Shown piece after piece: positions 25,115 through 33,767 of a stretch of 64,000 nt of DNA. The number at the start of each line of letters is the position of its first letter. Position 1 is the stretch's first letter. Location: positions 1 through 64,000 of the forward strand of contig NZ_AXAZ01000045.1 in assembly GCF_000473065.1 (NCBI RefSeq), written 5' to 3'. A program made the position numbers and the translations under genes. This stretch comes from Bradyrhizobium sp. WSM1743 (GTDB lineage Bacteria > Pseudomonadota > Alphaproteobacteria > Rhizobiales > Xanthobacteraceae). Below the pieces are notes generated by a model. It was not told the origin of the DNA. It ran no database searches and saw only the letters and a list, made by a program, of their open reading frames with translations.

Positions 25115-26773
25115 TCACCCCACCGCCTTCGCTGCGGAGCGGCCGGCATTGCGCCCGGAGAACAGGCAGCCGCCAAGAAAGGTGCCCTCCAGCGAGCGAT
25201 AGCCATGCACGCCGCCGCCACCAAAGCCGGCCGCTTCGCCGACGGCGTAGAGACCAGGAATGACGCTGCCCTCTTCCCCAAACACGCGGGAGTCGAGATC
25301 GGTCTCGAAGCCGCCCAGCGTCTTGCGGGTGAGGATGTTGAGCTTCACCGCGATCAGCGGCCCATGCGCGGGATCCAGGATGCGGTGCGGAGAGGCAGTG
25401 CGGATCAGTCTGTCGCCGATGTAGCGGCGCGCATTGTGGATGTTCATGACCTGCGCATCCTTGACGTAAGGATTGGCGATCTCGCGGTCGCGCGCCTCGA
25501 TCTGCATTTTGATGTGCTCGAGCTTGAGCAGATCGCTGCCGGCGAGCTTGTTCATGGCCGCAACAAGGTCCTCGAGCTTGTCCCGTACGATGAAGTCGAC
25601 ACCATGGCTTTTGAACGCCTCCACCGGCGCTGGCGCGCCCTTGTTGGTGGCGCGGCGCAAGGTCATGCGCCAGCTCTTGCCGGTCAGGTCGGGGTTCTGC
25701 TCCGAGCCCGACAGCGCAAATTCCTTCTTGATGATGCTCTGGGTCAGGATGAACCAGGAATAATCATAGCCCGTCGACATGATGTATTTGAGCTGGCCGA
25801 GCGTGTCGGAGCCCGGGAACAGCGGCGCCGGCAATCTTGTACCGGTCGCGTCGAACCACATCGACGAGGGACCCGGCAGGATGCGGATGCCGTGGAGCGG
25901 CCAGATCGGCGACCAGTTCTGAATGCCTTCGACATAATGCCACATGCGGTCGCGGTTGATCAGCCGCGCGCCCGTCTTTTCAGTGATGCCGATCATGCGG
26001 CCGTCGACGTGCTCGGGCACGCCCGAGATCATGAATTTCGGCGGCTCACCTAACCGCTCCGGCCAGTTCTGCCGCACCAGCTCGTGGTTGCCGCCGATAC
26101 CGCCGGAGGCGACGATCACGGCCTGCGCCTTCAGCGCGAACTCGCCGACGACGTTGCGCGAGGAACTCTTGCCGCGCTCGATCGTGTCAGGGGCGAGGAT
26201 CGCGCCGCTGACGCCATCCACGGAGCCATTGGTCACGGAGAGCGCATCGACGCGATGGCGGAACTTGAAGATCAATCGGCCAGTCTTCATCGCCTCGCGC
26301 GCGCGGCGCTCGAACGGCTCGACGATGCCCGGCCCGGTTCCCCAGGTGACGTGAAAGCGCGGTACCGAATTGCCGTGGCCCATCGCGTCGTAGCCGCCGC
26401 GCTCGGCCCAGCCGACCACCGGGAAGATGCGGTGGCCCATCGCGCGCAGCCAGCCACGCTTCTCGCCCGCCGCGAACGCCACATAGGCCTCGGCCCATTG
26501 GCGCGGCCAGAAATCCTCGTCGCGGTCGAAGCCGGCGGTGCCGAGCCAGTCCTGCATCGCGAGCTCGTGGGAGTCCTTGATGCCGAGCCGGCGCTGCTCC
26601 GGCGAATCGACCAGGAACAATCCGCCGAACGACCAGAACGCCTGGCCGCCGAGCGACTGCTCGCCTTCCTGGTCCACGACGATCACGCGCTTGCCCGCGT
26701 CGGCGATCTCGGTGGCGGCAACAAGGCCCGAGAGTCCCGCGCCGACCACAATGACGTCCGTTTCTTCAGCCAT
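25115..26773 (-). CDS. FAD-binding dehydrogenase (fumarate reductase/KsdD-like flavoprotein)
   Basis: 552 residues. The dinucleotide-binding start is DVIVVGAGLSGLVAATEIADAG (residues 6-27), followed by GGQAFWSFGGLF; the FAD C-terminal clamp is GLYAVGEAAGFGGGGVHGYRSLEGTFLGGCLFSGRNAG. This belongs to the FAD_binding_2 family near 3-ketosteroid dehydrogenases; many bacterial members are simply called FAD-binding dehydrogenase and lack a proven substrate. No signal peptide. ATG 26773. It is convergent with the small helical gene and divergent from the secreted protein at 27039. No steroid genes are nearby, so that role is not supported. Confidence 0.9.
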   Translation of the reverse strand: MAEETDVIVVGAGLSGLVAATEIADAGKRVIVVDQEGEQSLGGQAFWSFGGLFLVDSPEQRRLGIKDSHELAMQDWLGTAGFDRDEDFWPRQWAEAYVAFAAGEKRGWLRAMGHRIFPVVGWAERGGYDAMGHGNSVPRFHVTWGTGPGIVEPFERRAREAMKTGRLIFKFRHRVDALSVTNGSVDGVSGAILAPDTIERGKSSSRNVVGEFALKAQAVIVASGGIGGNHELVRQNWPERLGEPPKFMISGVPEHVDGRMIGITEKTGARLINRDRMWHYVEGIQNWSPIWPLHGIRILPGPSSMWFDATGTRLPAPLFPGSDTLGQLKYIMSTGYDYSWFILTQSIIKKEFALSGSEQNPDLTGKSWRMTLRRATNKGAPAPVEAFKSHGVDFIVRDKLEDLVAAMNKLAGSDLLKLEHIKMQIEARDREIANPYVKDAQVMNIHNARRYIGDRLIRTASPHRILDPAHGPLIAVKLNILTRKTLGGFETDLDSRVFGEEGSVIPGLYAVGEAAGFGGGGVHGYRSLEGTFLGGCLFSGRNAGRSAAKAVG

Positions 26774-27038
26774 GCGTCTCCCCCTCCATGAGTTCCCCCC
26801 TGTAATTGCCCGGATTGAAGCCAGCGGTTGTAACTGAGATCAAGGGTATGGGGCGTAAGACCTCATTAACTTGTTCCACTTTGAGATAGAGACAGGCGGA
26901 GTGCAGCGCGGACGCAACACTGGACTTGATTTTGTTTCGTGCCAGCCGGTCTGCCTAGACAAAACCTTGGTTACGACAGACGCTAGTCGCGCATCACCAC
27001 CTGACACGCAGATTCGAATTCGACTGGGGCGGGGGACA

Positions 27039-27560
27039 ATGAAGTTTCTGACGGGGTTGCTTGCGGCGGTTCTCTTGATCGCGGGCATGGGGGCTTCTCA
27101 CGCGGTGGTTCGGATCGCCGATGACCGCGGCGGCCGGATTGGAACCTACGTCGACAGATACCAGGACCTCAGGCAATCGGGCGAGACCGTCATCATCGAC
27201 GGCCTTTGTGCCTCGGCCTGCACCATCGTCCTCGGCGCCATCCCACACGATCGGATCTGCGTGACCTCGCATGCGACGCTCGGCTTCCACGCCGCCTGGG
27301 ATTTCGGCGCCAACGGCCGCGCCGTCACCAATCCTGAAGCAACCCAGATGCTCTATGCGATGTATCCCTCGCAGGTGAGGCGCTGGATCGGCCAGCGGGG
27401 CGGGCTTACCCCGCGCATGCTCTTCCTGAGGGGCAAGCAGCTCGAGGCCATGTACAAGCCCTGCTACCTGGACGCGCAGGCCTCGACGGCCAGGCCGTCG
27501 CGCCGATCGCTCCCGCAAGCGGAGCAACTCGAATCCGCTCGGGGCCAGCTTCTCCACTGA
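27039..27560 (+). CDS. Secreted ClpP/crotonase-like hypothetical protein
   Basis: 173 residues. The signal peptide is MKFLTGLLAAVLLIAGMGASHA. The mature part has the pattern of periplasmic ClpP-like proteins: GETVIIDGLCASACTIVLGAI, where Ser59 between two cysteines matches the nucleophile position, and a downstream His (His84 in LGFHAAWD) that may be catalytic. No Asp position can be assigned with confidence. I chose ATG 27039 (GGGGGA 3-8 nt upstream); the frame is open 56 codons further but not protein-like. Function is unknown; envelope protease or non-enzymatic binding protein are both possible. Confidence 0.8.
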   Translation: MKFLTGLLAAVLLIAGMGASHAVVRIADDRGGRIGTYVDRYQDLRQSGETVIIDGLCASACTIVLGAIPHDRICVTSHATLGFHAAWDFGANGRAVTNPEATQMLYAMYPSQVRRWIGQRGGLTPRMLFLRGKQLEAMYKPCYLDAQASTARPSRRSLPQAEQLESARGQLLH

Positions 27561-27584
27561 TATTCTCAGCCCTGACGGCGTCTT

Positions 27585-27622
27585 TTGCGCCGCCGGCGGC
27601 GTCTTGCCCGCAGGCGGCGCAA
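27585..27622. terminator. Strong hairpin after the secreted ClpP-like gene
   Basis: TTGCGCCGCC (27585-27594) pairs with GGCGGCGCAA (27613-27622) 25 bp after the stop codon. No clear T-run follows, so it may act as a 3' stabiliser or a factor-dependent end. Confidence 0.5.
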
Positions 27623-27670
27623 GGCCTATCTGAGAGTCAGGGAACCGGGGCCTTCGTCCCGGTCGTTGTC

Positions 27671-27865
27671 ATGGCTCAACCACTGCATCCAGCGCATCGG
27701 CTATCGGACAATTCGCCCACTGCCGGCCGGATGTCATCCGTGCTGCTCTGGGCTGGCGCGACAACCGCCAGTCTCGTCGTGATCGGCGCGCTGGCGCTCT
27801 GGTTCCACTATGGCAGCCAGGTGTTCTTCGAAATGATCAGGACCGGCTTTGCCGCCTGCTTCTGA
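27671..27865 (+). CDS. Small single-pass membrane protein upstream of SCO
   Basis: 64 residues with one hydrophobic helix (VLLWAGATTASLVVIGALALWF) and a short amphipathic tail FFEMIRTGFAACF. It ends 23 bp before the SCO-family gene on the same strand, which supports co-expression. Ribosome sites are weak for both ATG 27671 and ATG 27731; the latter would give a 44-residue protein starting just before the helix. I do not recognise it. Context suggests a role near cytochrome oxidase or copper handling, but that is inference. Confidence 0.55.
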   Translation: MAQPLHPAHRLSDNSPTAGRMSSVLLWAGATTASLVVIGALALWFHYGSQVFFEMIRTGFAACF

Positions 27866-27888
27866 TCTGCGACAGGAAGTTTCCGCCC

Positions 27889-28479
27889 ATGAGCCCCGCC
27901 GCCCGTCCGCTGGTGATCGCGACTGCCTTCGCTGCAAGCCTCATTGTCGGGCTCCTGATCATGTTCTGGGCCATGGGTGGGGTCAGCAAGGTGGCGCAGC
28001 CGGCCGCGATCGGCGGCCCGTTCCAGCTGACCGACCAGAACGGCAAAGCCGTCACGGACAAGAGCCTCAAGGGCAAGCCGACCCTGATATTCTTCGGCTA
28101 CACCCATTGCCCCGACGTCTGCCCAACCTCGCTGTTCGAGATCTCGGAAGTGCTGCGCGCGATGGGCAAGGATGCCGACAGGGTCAATGCCGTCTTCATC
28201 TCGGTCGATCCCGAGCGCGATACGCCGGCAGCGATGAAGGACTACCTGTCGAGCTTCGATCCGCACCTCGAAGGCCTGTCCGGCGATCCTGCCGAGACCG
28301 CCAAGGTCATCACCTCCTACCGGGTCTATGCCAAGAAGGTCCCGACGAAGGACGGCGACTACACCATGGACCACACCGCGCTGGTCTATCTGATGGATCG
28401 CGAGGGAAGATTCGTCTCGCCGTTCAACCTGAAGCGCACGCCTGAAGAGGCGGCGGCTGAGCTGAAGCGGTATCTCTGA
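27889..28479 (+). CDS. SCO1/SenC family protein
   Basis: 196-residue membrane-tethered thioredoxin-fold protein that binds copper and assists CuA-site assembly of cytochrome c oxidase, or acts as a thiol reductase. An N-terminal anchor (ATAFAASLIVGLLIMFWAM) precedes the domain. The CxxxC motif is FGYTHCPDVCPTSL (near residues 70-80), and the third ligand His is in MDHTALVYLMD (near 163). ATG 27889. Downstream are only repeats. Rhizobia have several SCO paralogues, so this one cannot be equated with a named gene. Confidence 0.94.
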   Translation: MSPAARPLVIATAFAASLIVGLLIMFWAMGGVSKVAQPAAIGGPFQLTDQNGKAVTDKSLKGKPTLIFFGYTHCPDVCPTSLFEISEVLRAMGKDADRVNAVFISVDPERDTPAAMKDYLSSFDPHLEGLSGDPAETAKVITSYRVYAKKVPTKDGDYTMDHTALVYLMDREGRFVSPFNLKRTPEEAAAELKRYL

Positions 28480-28511
28480 GGTCTCGATTCTCGGGCGCAC
28501 TGCATACCACA

Positions 28512-28603
28512 CCGTCATGGCCGGGCTTGTCCCGGCCATCTACGTTCTTAGGCTGGGCGAGAAAGTCCGTGGATGCCCGGGACAAGCCCGGGCATGACGA
28601 CCG
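28512..28603. repeat. Family C paired palindrome, uninterrupted copy
   Basis: CGTCATGGCCGGGCTTGTCCCGGCCATCTACGT faces GTGGATGCCCGGGACAAGCCCGGGCATGACG across about 25 bp. Related to 5317-5449. It lies 33 bp after the SCO gene and may serve as its terminator. Confidence 0.8.
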
Positions 28604-28687
28604 TGAGCCCACATTCCGCGCTCGCGTTCCCGGCCGGATGGTCTATAACGCCGTCCGATCCCAACGAAATTCATTCATTTCCGGCCG

Positions 28688-29620
28688 ATGGCTTCATCGC
28701 AACAGGCGAAATCGTTCAAATCTGCCCGTGGCTTGCTGATGGGGTTGGCCGCGGCCGCGTACCTGCTCGCGAGCCCCTCCGCCGAGGCCCAGACGCCCGC
28801 CAAGCGGCCTCCGGCAGCGCCACAGACCACGCCTCAGGCCGCACCCCAGGCCGCCCCGCAAGCCGTGCCCGGCTTCTGGGACCCGCGCCGGCGACCGGAG
28901 CGGCCGGACCTGTCGCGCCTGACCGTGATCCGCTTCCTGACCGAGACCGACTATCCGCCGTTCAACTTCACCGGCGCGGACGGCAATCCGGCCGGCTTCA
29001 ACGTCGATCTTGCACGCAGCCTGTGCGAGGAGATCAAGGTCACCTGCACGGTGCAGATGCGCCGCTTCGAGACGCTGGTCGACGCGCTCACCTCCAACCG
29101 GGGCGATGCCATCATCGCCTCGATGGCGGTGAGCCCGCAGCTGCGCGCCCGCGTCGATTTCACCGATCCCTATTACCGGGTGCCGGCGCGTTTCGTCTCG
29201 CGCAAGGATGCAGTGATGCCGGAGATCCGGCCCGAATATCTCGAGGGCAAGAAGGTCGGCGTCATCGCCGGCTCCGCGCATGAGGCCTATCTCAAGGCGA
29301 TGTTCACCGACGCCGAGCTGCATGCCTATCCCAGTGACGATGCGATGCGCGCAGCTTTGCGCAGGGGCGAGGTCGACTTCATCTTCGGCGACGCCATCTC
29401 GCTGGCGTTCTGGATCAACGGCACTGATTCCGGCGATTGCTGCGCTTTCTCCGGCGGTCCCTTCGTCGAGAGCCGCTTCTTCGGCGAAGGCATCGGCATC
29501 GCCGTGCGCAAGGGCAACGACGTGCTGCGCCAGGCCCTGAACTGGGCAATGTTCCGCGTCTGGGAGAAAGGCCGCTATACCGATCTGTGGCTGCGGTATT
29601 TCTCGGTGAGTCCGTTTTAG
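28688..29620 (+). CDS. Amino-acid-type ABC transporter substrate-binding protein
   Basis: 310 residues. Signal sequence LLMGLAAAAYLLASPSAEA, then a proline/alanine/glutamine-rich linker (residues ~37-62) unusual in length, then a periplasmic binding fold of the GlnH type: VIRFLTETDYPPFNFTGADGNPAGFNVDLARSLC, DAIIASMAVSPQLRARVDFTDPYY (the R/D pair that binds an alpha-amino acid), and VGVIAGSAHEAYL. No permease or ATPase gene lies nearby, so it is an orphan binding protein or serves a distant transporter. ATG 28688 precedes the basic N-region. Confidence 0.9.
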   Translation: MASSQQAKSFKSARGLLMGLAAAAYLLASPSAEAQTPAKRPPAAPQTTPQAAPQAAPQAVPGFWDPRRRPERPDLSRLTVIRFLTETDYPPFNFTGADGNPAGFNVDLARSLCEEIKVTCTVQMRRFETLVDALTSNRGDAIIASMAVSPQLRARVDFTDPYYRVPARFVSRKDAVMPEIRPEYLEGKKVGVIAGSAHEAYLKAMFTDAELHAYPSDDAMRAALRRGEVDFIFGDAISLAFWINGTDSGDCCAFSGGPFVESRFFGEGIGIAVRKGNDVLRQALNWAMFRVWEKGRYTDLWLRYFSVSPF

Positions 29621-29640
29621 TTTCTTCGCAGATCTCTCCG

Positions 29641-29729
29641 CCGTCATTGCGAGGAGCCCTTGCGACGAAGCAATCCAGACTGTTTCCGCGGAAAGATTCT
29701 GGATTGCTTCGCTCCGCTCGCAATGACGG
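29641..29729. repeat. Family D palindrome (GTCATTGCGAGGAGC...)
   Basis: CCGTCATTGCGAGGAGC and GCTCCGCTCGCAATGACGG frame an inner pair of GAAGCAATCCAGA and TCTGGATTGCTTC, giving a long interrupted hairpin. It lies between the binding-protein gene and lysS. Related repeats are common in Bradyrhizobium, from memory; it is the only copy in this window. Confidence 0.8.
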
Positions 29730-29803
29730 TGCGAGAGGCTACACCGCCCACAAAATTGCATTCTGCCCGGAAATCGCTATTTTCCGCGGCCCGGAGGCCC
29801 CTG

Positions 29804-31447
29804 ATGTCCGTTATCGATCTTGCCGCGAACCCGAGCGACCTGCGTGCGCTCGCCGAACAATCCAACGCCTGGCCGTTCGAGCAGGCGAAGGCCATTGTCG
29901 CGCGGCTGAAGAAAAGCCCGAAGGACGAGGTGCTGTTCGAGACCGGGTACGGGCCGTCAGGCCTGCCGCATATCGGCACGTTCGGCGAGGTCGCGCGCAC
30001 CTCGATGGTGCGCCATGCCTTCCGCGTGCTGACCGAGGACAAGATCAAGACGCGCCTGCTCGCTTTCTCCGATGACATGGACGGGTTTCGGAAAGTGCCC
30101 GATAACGTCCCCAACAAGGAGATGCTGGCGGAGCATCTCGGCAAGCCGCTGACGCGGGTGCCGGATCCGTTCTCCAACGAGTACCCGTCGTTCGGCCACC
30201 ACAACAATGCGCGGCTGCGCGCCTTTCTCGATCATTTCGGCTTCGACTACGAGTTCGCGAGCTCGACCGACTACTACACGTCCGGCCGCTTCGATGCGAC
30301 GCTGCTCAAGATGCTCGCCGCCTACGACAAGATCATGGCGATCATCCTGCCGACGCTCGGCCCCGATCGTCGCGCCACCTACTCGCCGTTCCTCCCTATC
30401 AGCAAGACCACGGGTGTCGTGCTGCAGGTGCCGATGATCCGCCGCGATGTCGCTGCGGGCACGGTGACCTATGTCGATCCCGATACCAACCAGGAAGTCG
30501 AGACATCAGTCACCGGCGGGAACGTCAAGTGCCAGTGGAAGGCCGATTGGGCGATGCGCTGGGTCGCGCTCGGCGTCGATTACGAGATGGCTGGCAAGGA
30601 TCTGATCGATTCGGTGAAGCTCTCCGGCGCCATCGCGAAGGCGCTCGGCGGCACGCCGCCCGAGGGCTTCAATTACGAGCTCTTCCTCGACGAGAAGGGC
30701 CAGAAGATTTCGAAGTCGAAGGGCAACGGCCTGACCATCGACGAATGGCTGCGCTACGCCTCGCCGGAATCGCTGTCGCTGTTCATGTATCGCGAGCCGA
30801 AGGCGGCGAAGCGGCTGTATTTCGACGTCATCCCGCGCAACGTCGACGACTACCAGCAATTCATCGATGGCTTTCCGAAGCAGGATGGCAAGCAGCAGCT
30901 CGGCAATCCGGTCTGGCACATCCACAACGGCAAGCCGCCGCAGGGCGACATGCCGGTCACGTTCCAGCTGCTGCTGACGCTGGTGTCGTCGTCGAACGCG
31001 GAAAACGCCGAGACGCTGTGGGGTTTCATCGGCCGCTATCGCCCCGGCGTGAGCCCGCAGACGCATCCGAAGCTGGATGCGATGGTCGGCTACGCCATCA
31101 ACTACTACCGCGACTTCGTCGCGCCGACGAAGCAGTTCCGCGTGCCGACAGACAGCGAGCGTGCGGCGCTCCAGGATCTGCGCGATGCGCTGTCGCAGCT
31201 TCCGCAGGACGCCTCGGCCGAGGACATCCAGAACGTCGTCTACGAGATCGGCCGCCGCGAGCCGTTCCTCGACCAGGTCAAGAAGGGCAAGGACGGCCGC
31301 CCCGGCGTGACGCTGGACTGGTTCAACATGCTCTACCAGGTCCTGCTCGGCCAGGAGAAGGGCCCGCGCTTCGGCTCCTTCGTCGCGGTCTACGGCGTGC
31401 AGAACGCGGTCAACATGATCGACGGCGCGCTGGCGCGATCAGCGTAA
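29804..31447 (+). CDS. lysS: Class I lysyl-tRNA synthetase
   Basis: 547 residues; charges tRNA-Lys. This is the class I (archaeal-type) enzyme, which replaces class II LysRS in many alphaproteobacteria. The HIGH-like signature is [10 protein letters not shown] (residues 53-62) and the KMSKS-like loop is [10 protein letters not shown] near residue 302. ATG 29804 has GGAGG 8 nt upstream; the frame is open another 48 codons through the family D repeat but this is not protein-like. It stands alone; lysK is another name in use. Full length and apparently intact. Confidence 0.95.
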   Translation: MSVIDLAANPSDLRALAEQSNAWPFEQAKAIVARLKKSPKDEVLFETGYGPSGLPHIGTFGEVARTSMVRHAFRVLTEDKIKTRLLAFSDDMDGFRKVPDNVPNKEMLAEHLGKPLTRVPDPFSNEYPSFGHHNNARLRAFLDHFGFDYEFASSTDYYTSGRFDATLLKMLAAYDKIMAIILPTLGPDRRATYSPFLPISKTTGVVLQVPMIRRDVAAGTVTYVDPDTNQEVETSVTGGNVKCQWKADWAMRWVALGVDYEMAGKDLIDSVKLSGAIAKALGGTPPEGFNYELFLDEKGQKISKSKGNGLTIDEWLRYASPESLSLFMYREPKAAKRLYFDVIPRNVDDYQQFIDGFPKQDGKQQLGNPVWHIHNGKPPQGDMPVTFQLLLTLVSSSNAENAETLWGFIGRYRPGVSPQTHPKLDAMVGYAINYYRDFVAPTKQFRVPTDSERAALQDLRDALSQLPQDASAEDIQNVVYEIGRREPFLDQVKKGKDGRPGVTLDWFNMLYQVLLGQEKGPRFGSFVAVYGVQNAVNMIDGALARSA

Positions 31448-31462
31448 CCCCGCAAAGACATA

Positions 31463-31549
31463 TAGCCCGGATGGAGCGGAAGCGAAATCCGGGGTCTTCG
31501 CGAGAGGCACGACCGGTCCCGGATTACGCTTCGCTCCATCCGGGCTACG
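31463..31549. repeat. Family E palindrome (TAGCCCGGATGGAGCG)
   Basis: TAGCCCGGATGGAGCGGAAG and CGCTTCGCTCCATCCGGGCTA frame an inner AATCCGGGG / CCCGGATTA pair. A second copy is at 35018-35102. It lies between convergent lysS and the carbonic anhydrase gene and may end both transcripts. Confidence 0.85.
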
Positions 31550-31564
31550 ATCGTTTGCTCCCGC

Positions 31565-32317
31565 TCAGATCGACCGCAGCACGTAACGCCTGTTGTCCTT
31601 CTGCACCGGGCGCGCGTTCATCGGATAGAGCTTTGCGAACGCGGCGATATCGGTGGCCGACACCTGGATCGGGGTGGTGAGCAGCAGCCATTCGACCGTT
31701 TCCGAGCAGGGCGGCGTCGTCAGCGAGCCGGGGTAGCGGTAATAGCTGAGCTTCGTTGGCAGCATGGCGAGCGGATCGATGCTCGGATCGGCCTTCACCG
31801 CGGGGCCTTCCGCTGCCGGCATGGTCTTGACGATCTTGCCGAAGGCCGCGTTCGGCCTGCCCTCGGTCATCAGCACGCCGACCACGGCGAGCCCGCCGGC
31901 CTCGTTGCGATGGACGAAATGCGCCTCCATCGGAAAATTCTTGCCGCCGATCATGTGCTCGCTCGGCCGATGGAAATGCACCTGAAGCAGCTTGTACTTG
32001 ACGTCGCCGAGCGTGAGCGTGCTGCCTTCGGCAAAGTTGAGCTGGATCGTATGCCCGTTGTTGACGATGGTGTCGGCGCTCTTGCCCCAGTTCAGCTTCA
32101 GAACCGGCAATTGCGACTTGATCGTCGCCTCGATGTCGATCGGCGATTGTTGCAGGCCGACCGTGCAGGCCCTGTTGGCCGCGTCGAGATCGCCCCATTT
32201 GGCCGGGCCGCCGGCGCCCTCGTAACTCCAATGCGTGCCTTCGGCGGCGAAGGCCGGCTTGCAGAGCGGACAAAGCGCGAGACCCGCGAGGGCCTTCAAT
32301 GCGTGACGGCGATTCAT
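31565..32317 (-). CDS. Alpha-class carbonic anhydrase, exported
   Basis: 250 residues; reversibly hydrates CO2 in the periplasm. The N-terminus MNRRHALKALAGLALCPLC has the twin-arginine look, which suits export of a folded zinc protein. The three zinc-binding histidines are H114 and H116 in QVHFHRPSEH and H133 in EAHFVHRNE; QQSPIDI and PCSETVEWLL are further alpha-class signatures. Length is typical. It lies 154 bp downstream of the S24-like regulator on the same strand, so that regulator could influence it, though this is only positional. The ATG at 32317 follows a plain gap. Confidence 0.95.
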   Translation of the reverse strand: MNRRHALKALAGLALCPLCKPAFAAEGTHWSYEGAGGPAKWGDLDAANRACTVGLQQSPIDIEATIKSQLPVLKLNWGKSADTIVNNGHTIQLNFAEGSTLTLGDVKYKLLQVHFHRPSEHMIGGKNFPMEAHFVHRNEAGGLAVVGVLMTEGRPNAAFGKIVKTMPAAEGPAVKADPSIDPLAMLPTKLSYYRYPGSLTTPPCSETVEWLLLTTPIQVSATDIAAFAKLYPMNARPVQKDNRRYVLRSI

Positions 32318-32471
32318 CGTATTCCCCTAAGATAAAGCTGGACCGGGAGTATCGGCCGCAACCTATGTGAGAGGGGCGGTGAGTCGCAATGGCGATCGGA
32401 ATGAAAGACGGCCCGCAGGAATGCGGCCTCGCCAAATCACGACATCCAGTCGCAAGGTCGGTCGGGGGCGG

Positions 32472-33101
32472 TCACTGACTCGTCCACACGATCCGCGCAA
32501 TCCACGCCACCTCACCTGCCGCCATCATGTGCCCGGCCTGCGATGCATCGAGCGACTGCAGCTCCAGTGCCTTCGCAGTACGGCGCTTCAGTGTTGCGAC
32601 CGTCATCTCGCCCGCTTTGCTCCTGACCACCACGCGATCGCCCTTGCGGATCGGCGCGCCGGGTGAGACCAGGACGATGTCGCCGTCACGATAGATAGGC
32701 GCAAGCGCGTCGCCGGAAATCTCCAGCGCAAACGTGTGGCGGTCCTCAGAGGTGGGAAGCGCGATTTCGGTCCAGCCCCTGCCGGATGGAAGGCCGGCCT
32801 CGTCGAAAGCGCCGCTCGTTCCGGCCTGCGCGAAGCCGAGCAGCGGCACCGAACGGCCGTCGCGCACGCCGTCGTCGTCAATCAACTTCGCAAAGCTGTC
32901 GATCGAGGTGTCGGCCGCGGCCAGCGCCTTTGCGATCGATTCGGTCGAGGGCCAGCGCTCGCGGCCGTCGGCGGTGACGCGCTTGGACCTGTTGAAGGTG
33001 GTGGGATCGAGCCCGGCACGCTTGGCGAGGCCGGATGGCGACAATCCGGCGCGCGCCGCCAGCCGATCCAGCGCGGCCCAGATCTGGCAGTGAGTCAGCA
33101 T
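32472..33101 (-). CDS. HTH-S24 (LexA/CI-like) regulator without the catalytic serine
   Basis: 209 residues from ATG 33101 (upstream ATGs at 33128 and 33149 are possible). N-terminal helix-turn-helix (LSPSGLAKRAGLDPTTFNRSKR, residues 20-41), linker with an Ala-Gly that looks like a cleavage site (FAQAGTSGAF, ~90-99), then an S24 fold: FALEISGDALAPIYRDGDIVLV. The nucleophile Ser of GDSM is Ala132 here; the Lys general base is probably Lys172 (TLKRR). So it should bind DNA but not cleave itself. Its inducer may be a small molecule or partner instead of RecA. Divergent from DUF952-pyrD and upstream of the carbonic anhydrase. Confidence 0.88.
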   Translation of the reverse strand: MLTHCQIWAALDRLAARAGLSPSGLAKRAGLDPTTFNRSKRVTADGRERWPSTESIAKALAAADTSIDSFAKLIDDDGVRDGRSVPLLGFAQAGTSGAFDEAGLPSGRGWTEIALPTSEDRHTFALEISGDALAPIYRDGDIVLVSPGAPIRKGDRVVVRSKAGEMTVATLKRRTAKALELQSLDASQAGHMMAAGEVAWIARIVWTSQ

Positions 33102-33422
33102 CCTCTGCGCTTTGGCCTGTCTGACCATGGAAGGTCCAGCCCGTCGCAACTCAGGAAAACTGTCCTCAAATCAACCGGTTTTCCGTTTTTTGCGCAAGGG
33201 GCGGCGGCGCAAAGCGTTTTCAAGCGAAGTGAGTATCGGTTCGCGGTCAGAAAACGCGTCAAAACAGGAATCTGGAGCCTCGTTCCGATTTCATCGGAAC
33301 GGAAAAGGCTCTAGGTCTTGAGTTCGGAAGGGACGGCCTTTACGGTCGCGCCCGGGTTTTGAGGACCCGCGAGAGACGAAAAAACCCAAAAGACTCAAAG
33401 AACAAACAAGGCTGCGTAAGCG
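33102..33422. other. 321-bp divergent promoter region with one hairpin
   Basis: No gene seen. At 33274-33312 an imperfect stem GAGCCT...GTTCCGAT-TTC-ATCGGAAC...AGGCTC sits at the centre; the GTTCCGATTTCATCGGAAC core is a repeat type I associate with Bradyrhizobium. AT-rich runs near 33175-33195 and 33378-33400 are candidate promoter positions for the regulator and for DUF952-pyrD. Confidence 0.6.
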
Positions 33423-33767
33423 GTGGTCAAGATCTACAAAATCTGTCCGGCCTCGGCCTGGCGCGAGGCGGAACGGCAGGGTGTCTACCGCGGCAGCGCG
33501 GACGATGCGCGCGACGGTTTCATCCATTTCTCGACCGCCGCCCAGGTTCCCGAGACCTTGCGCAAGCACTATGTCGGGCAGCGGGCGCTATTCCTGGTCG
33601 AGGTCGATGGCGACGTGCTCGGCAGCGAATTGCGCTGGGAACGCTCGCGCAATGACGAGCTGTTTCCGCATCTCTACGGCGAGCTCGATCTCGGCGCGGT
33701 GATCGCGGTGATCAACCTCAACATGCGCGCCGACGGTAGTCACGAGGTTCCGGAGCTGTTGCCGTGA
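33423..33767 (+). CDS. DUF952 domain-containing protein
   Basis: 114 residues, cytoplasmic. The motif DGFIHFSTAAQVPETL (about residues 31-46) with its FIHxS core, and RWERSRNDELFPHLYGEL near 77-94, mark the DUF952 family, which is thought to have an ADP-ribosyltransferase-like fold; its reaction is not established. GTG start at 33423. Its stop overlaps the start of pyrD by 4 bp, so the two are translationally coupled. The pairing DUF952-pyrD is frequent in rhizobia as far as I recall. Confidence 0.9.
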   Translation: MVKIYKICPASAWREAERQGVYRGSADDARDGFIHFSTAAQVPETLRKHYVGQRALFLVEVDGDVLGSELRWERSRNDELFPHLYGELDLGAVIAVINLNMRADGSHEVPELLP

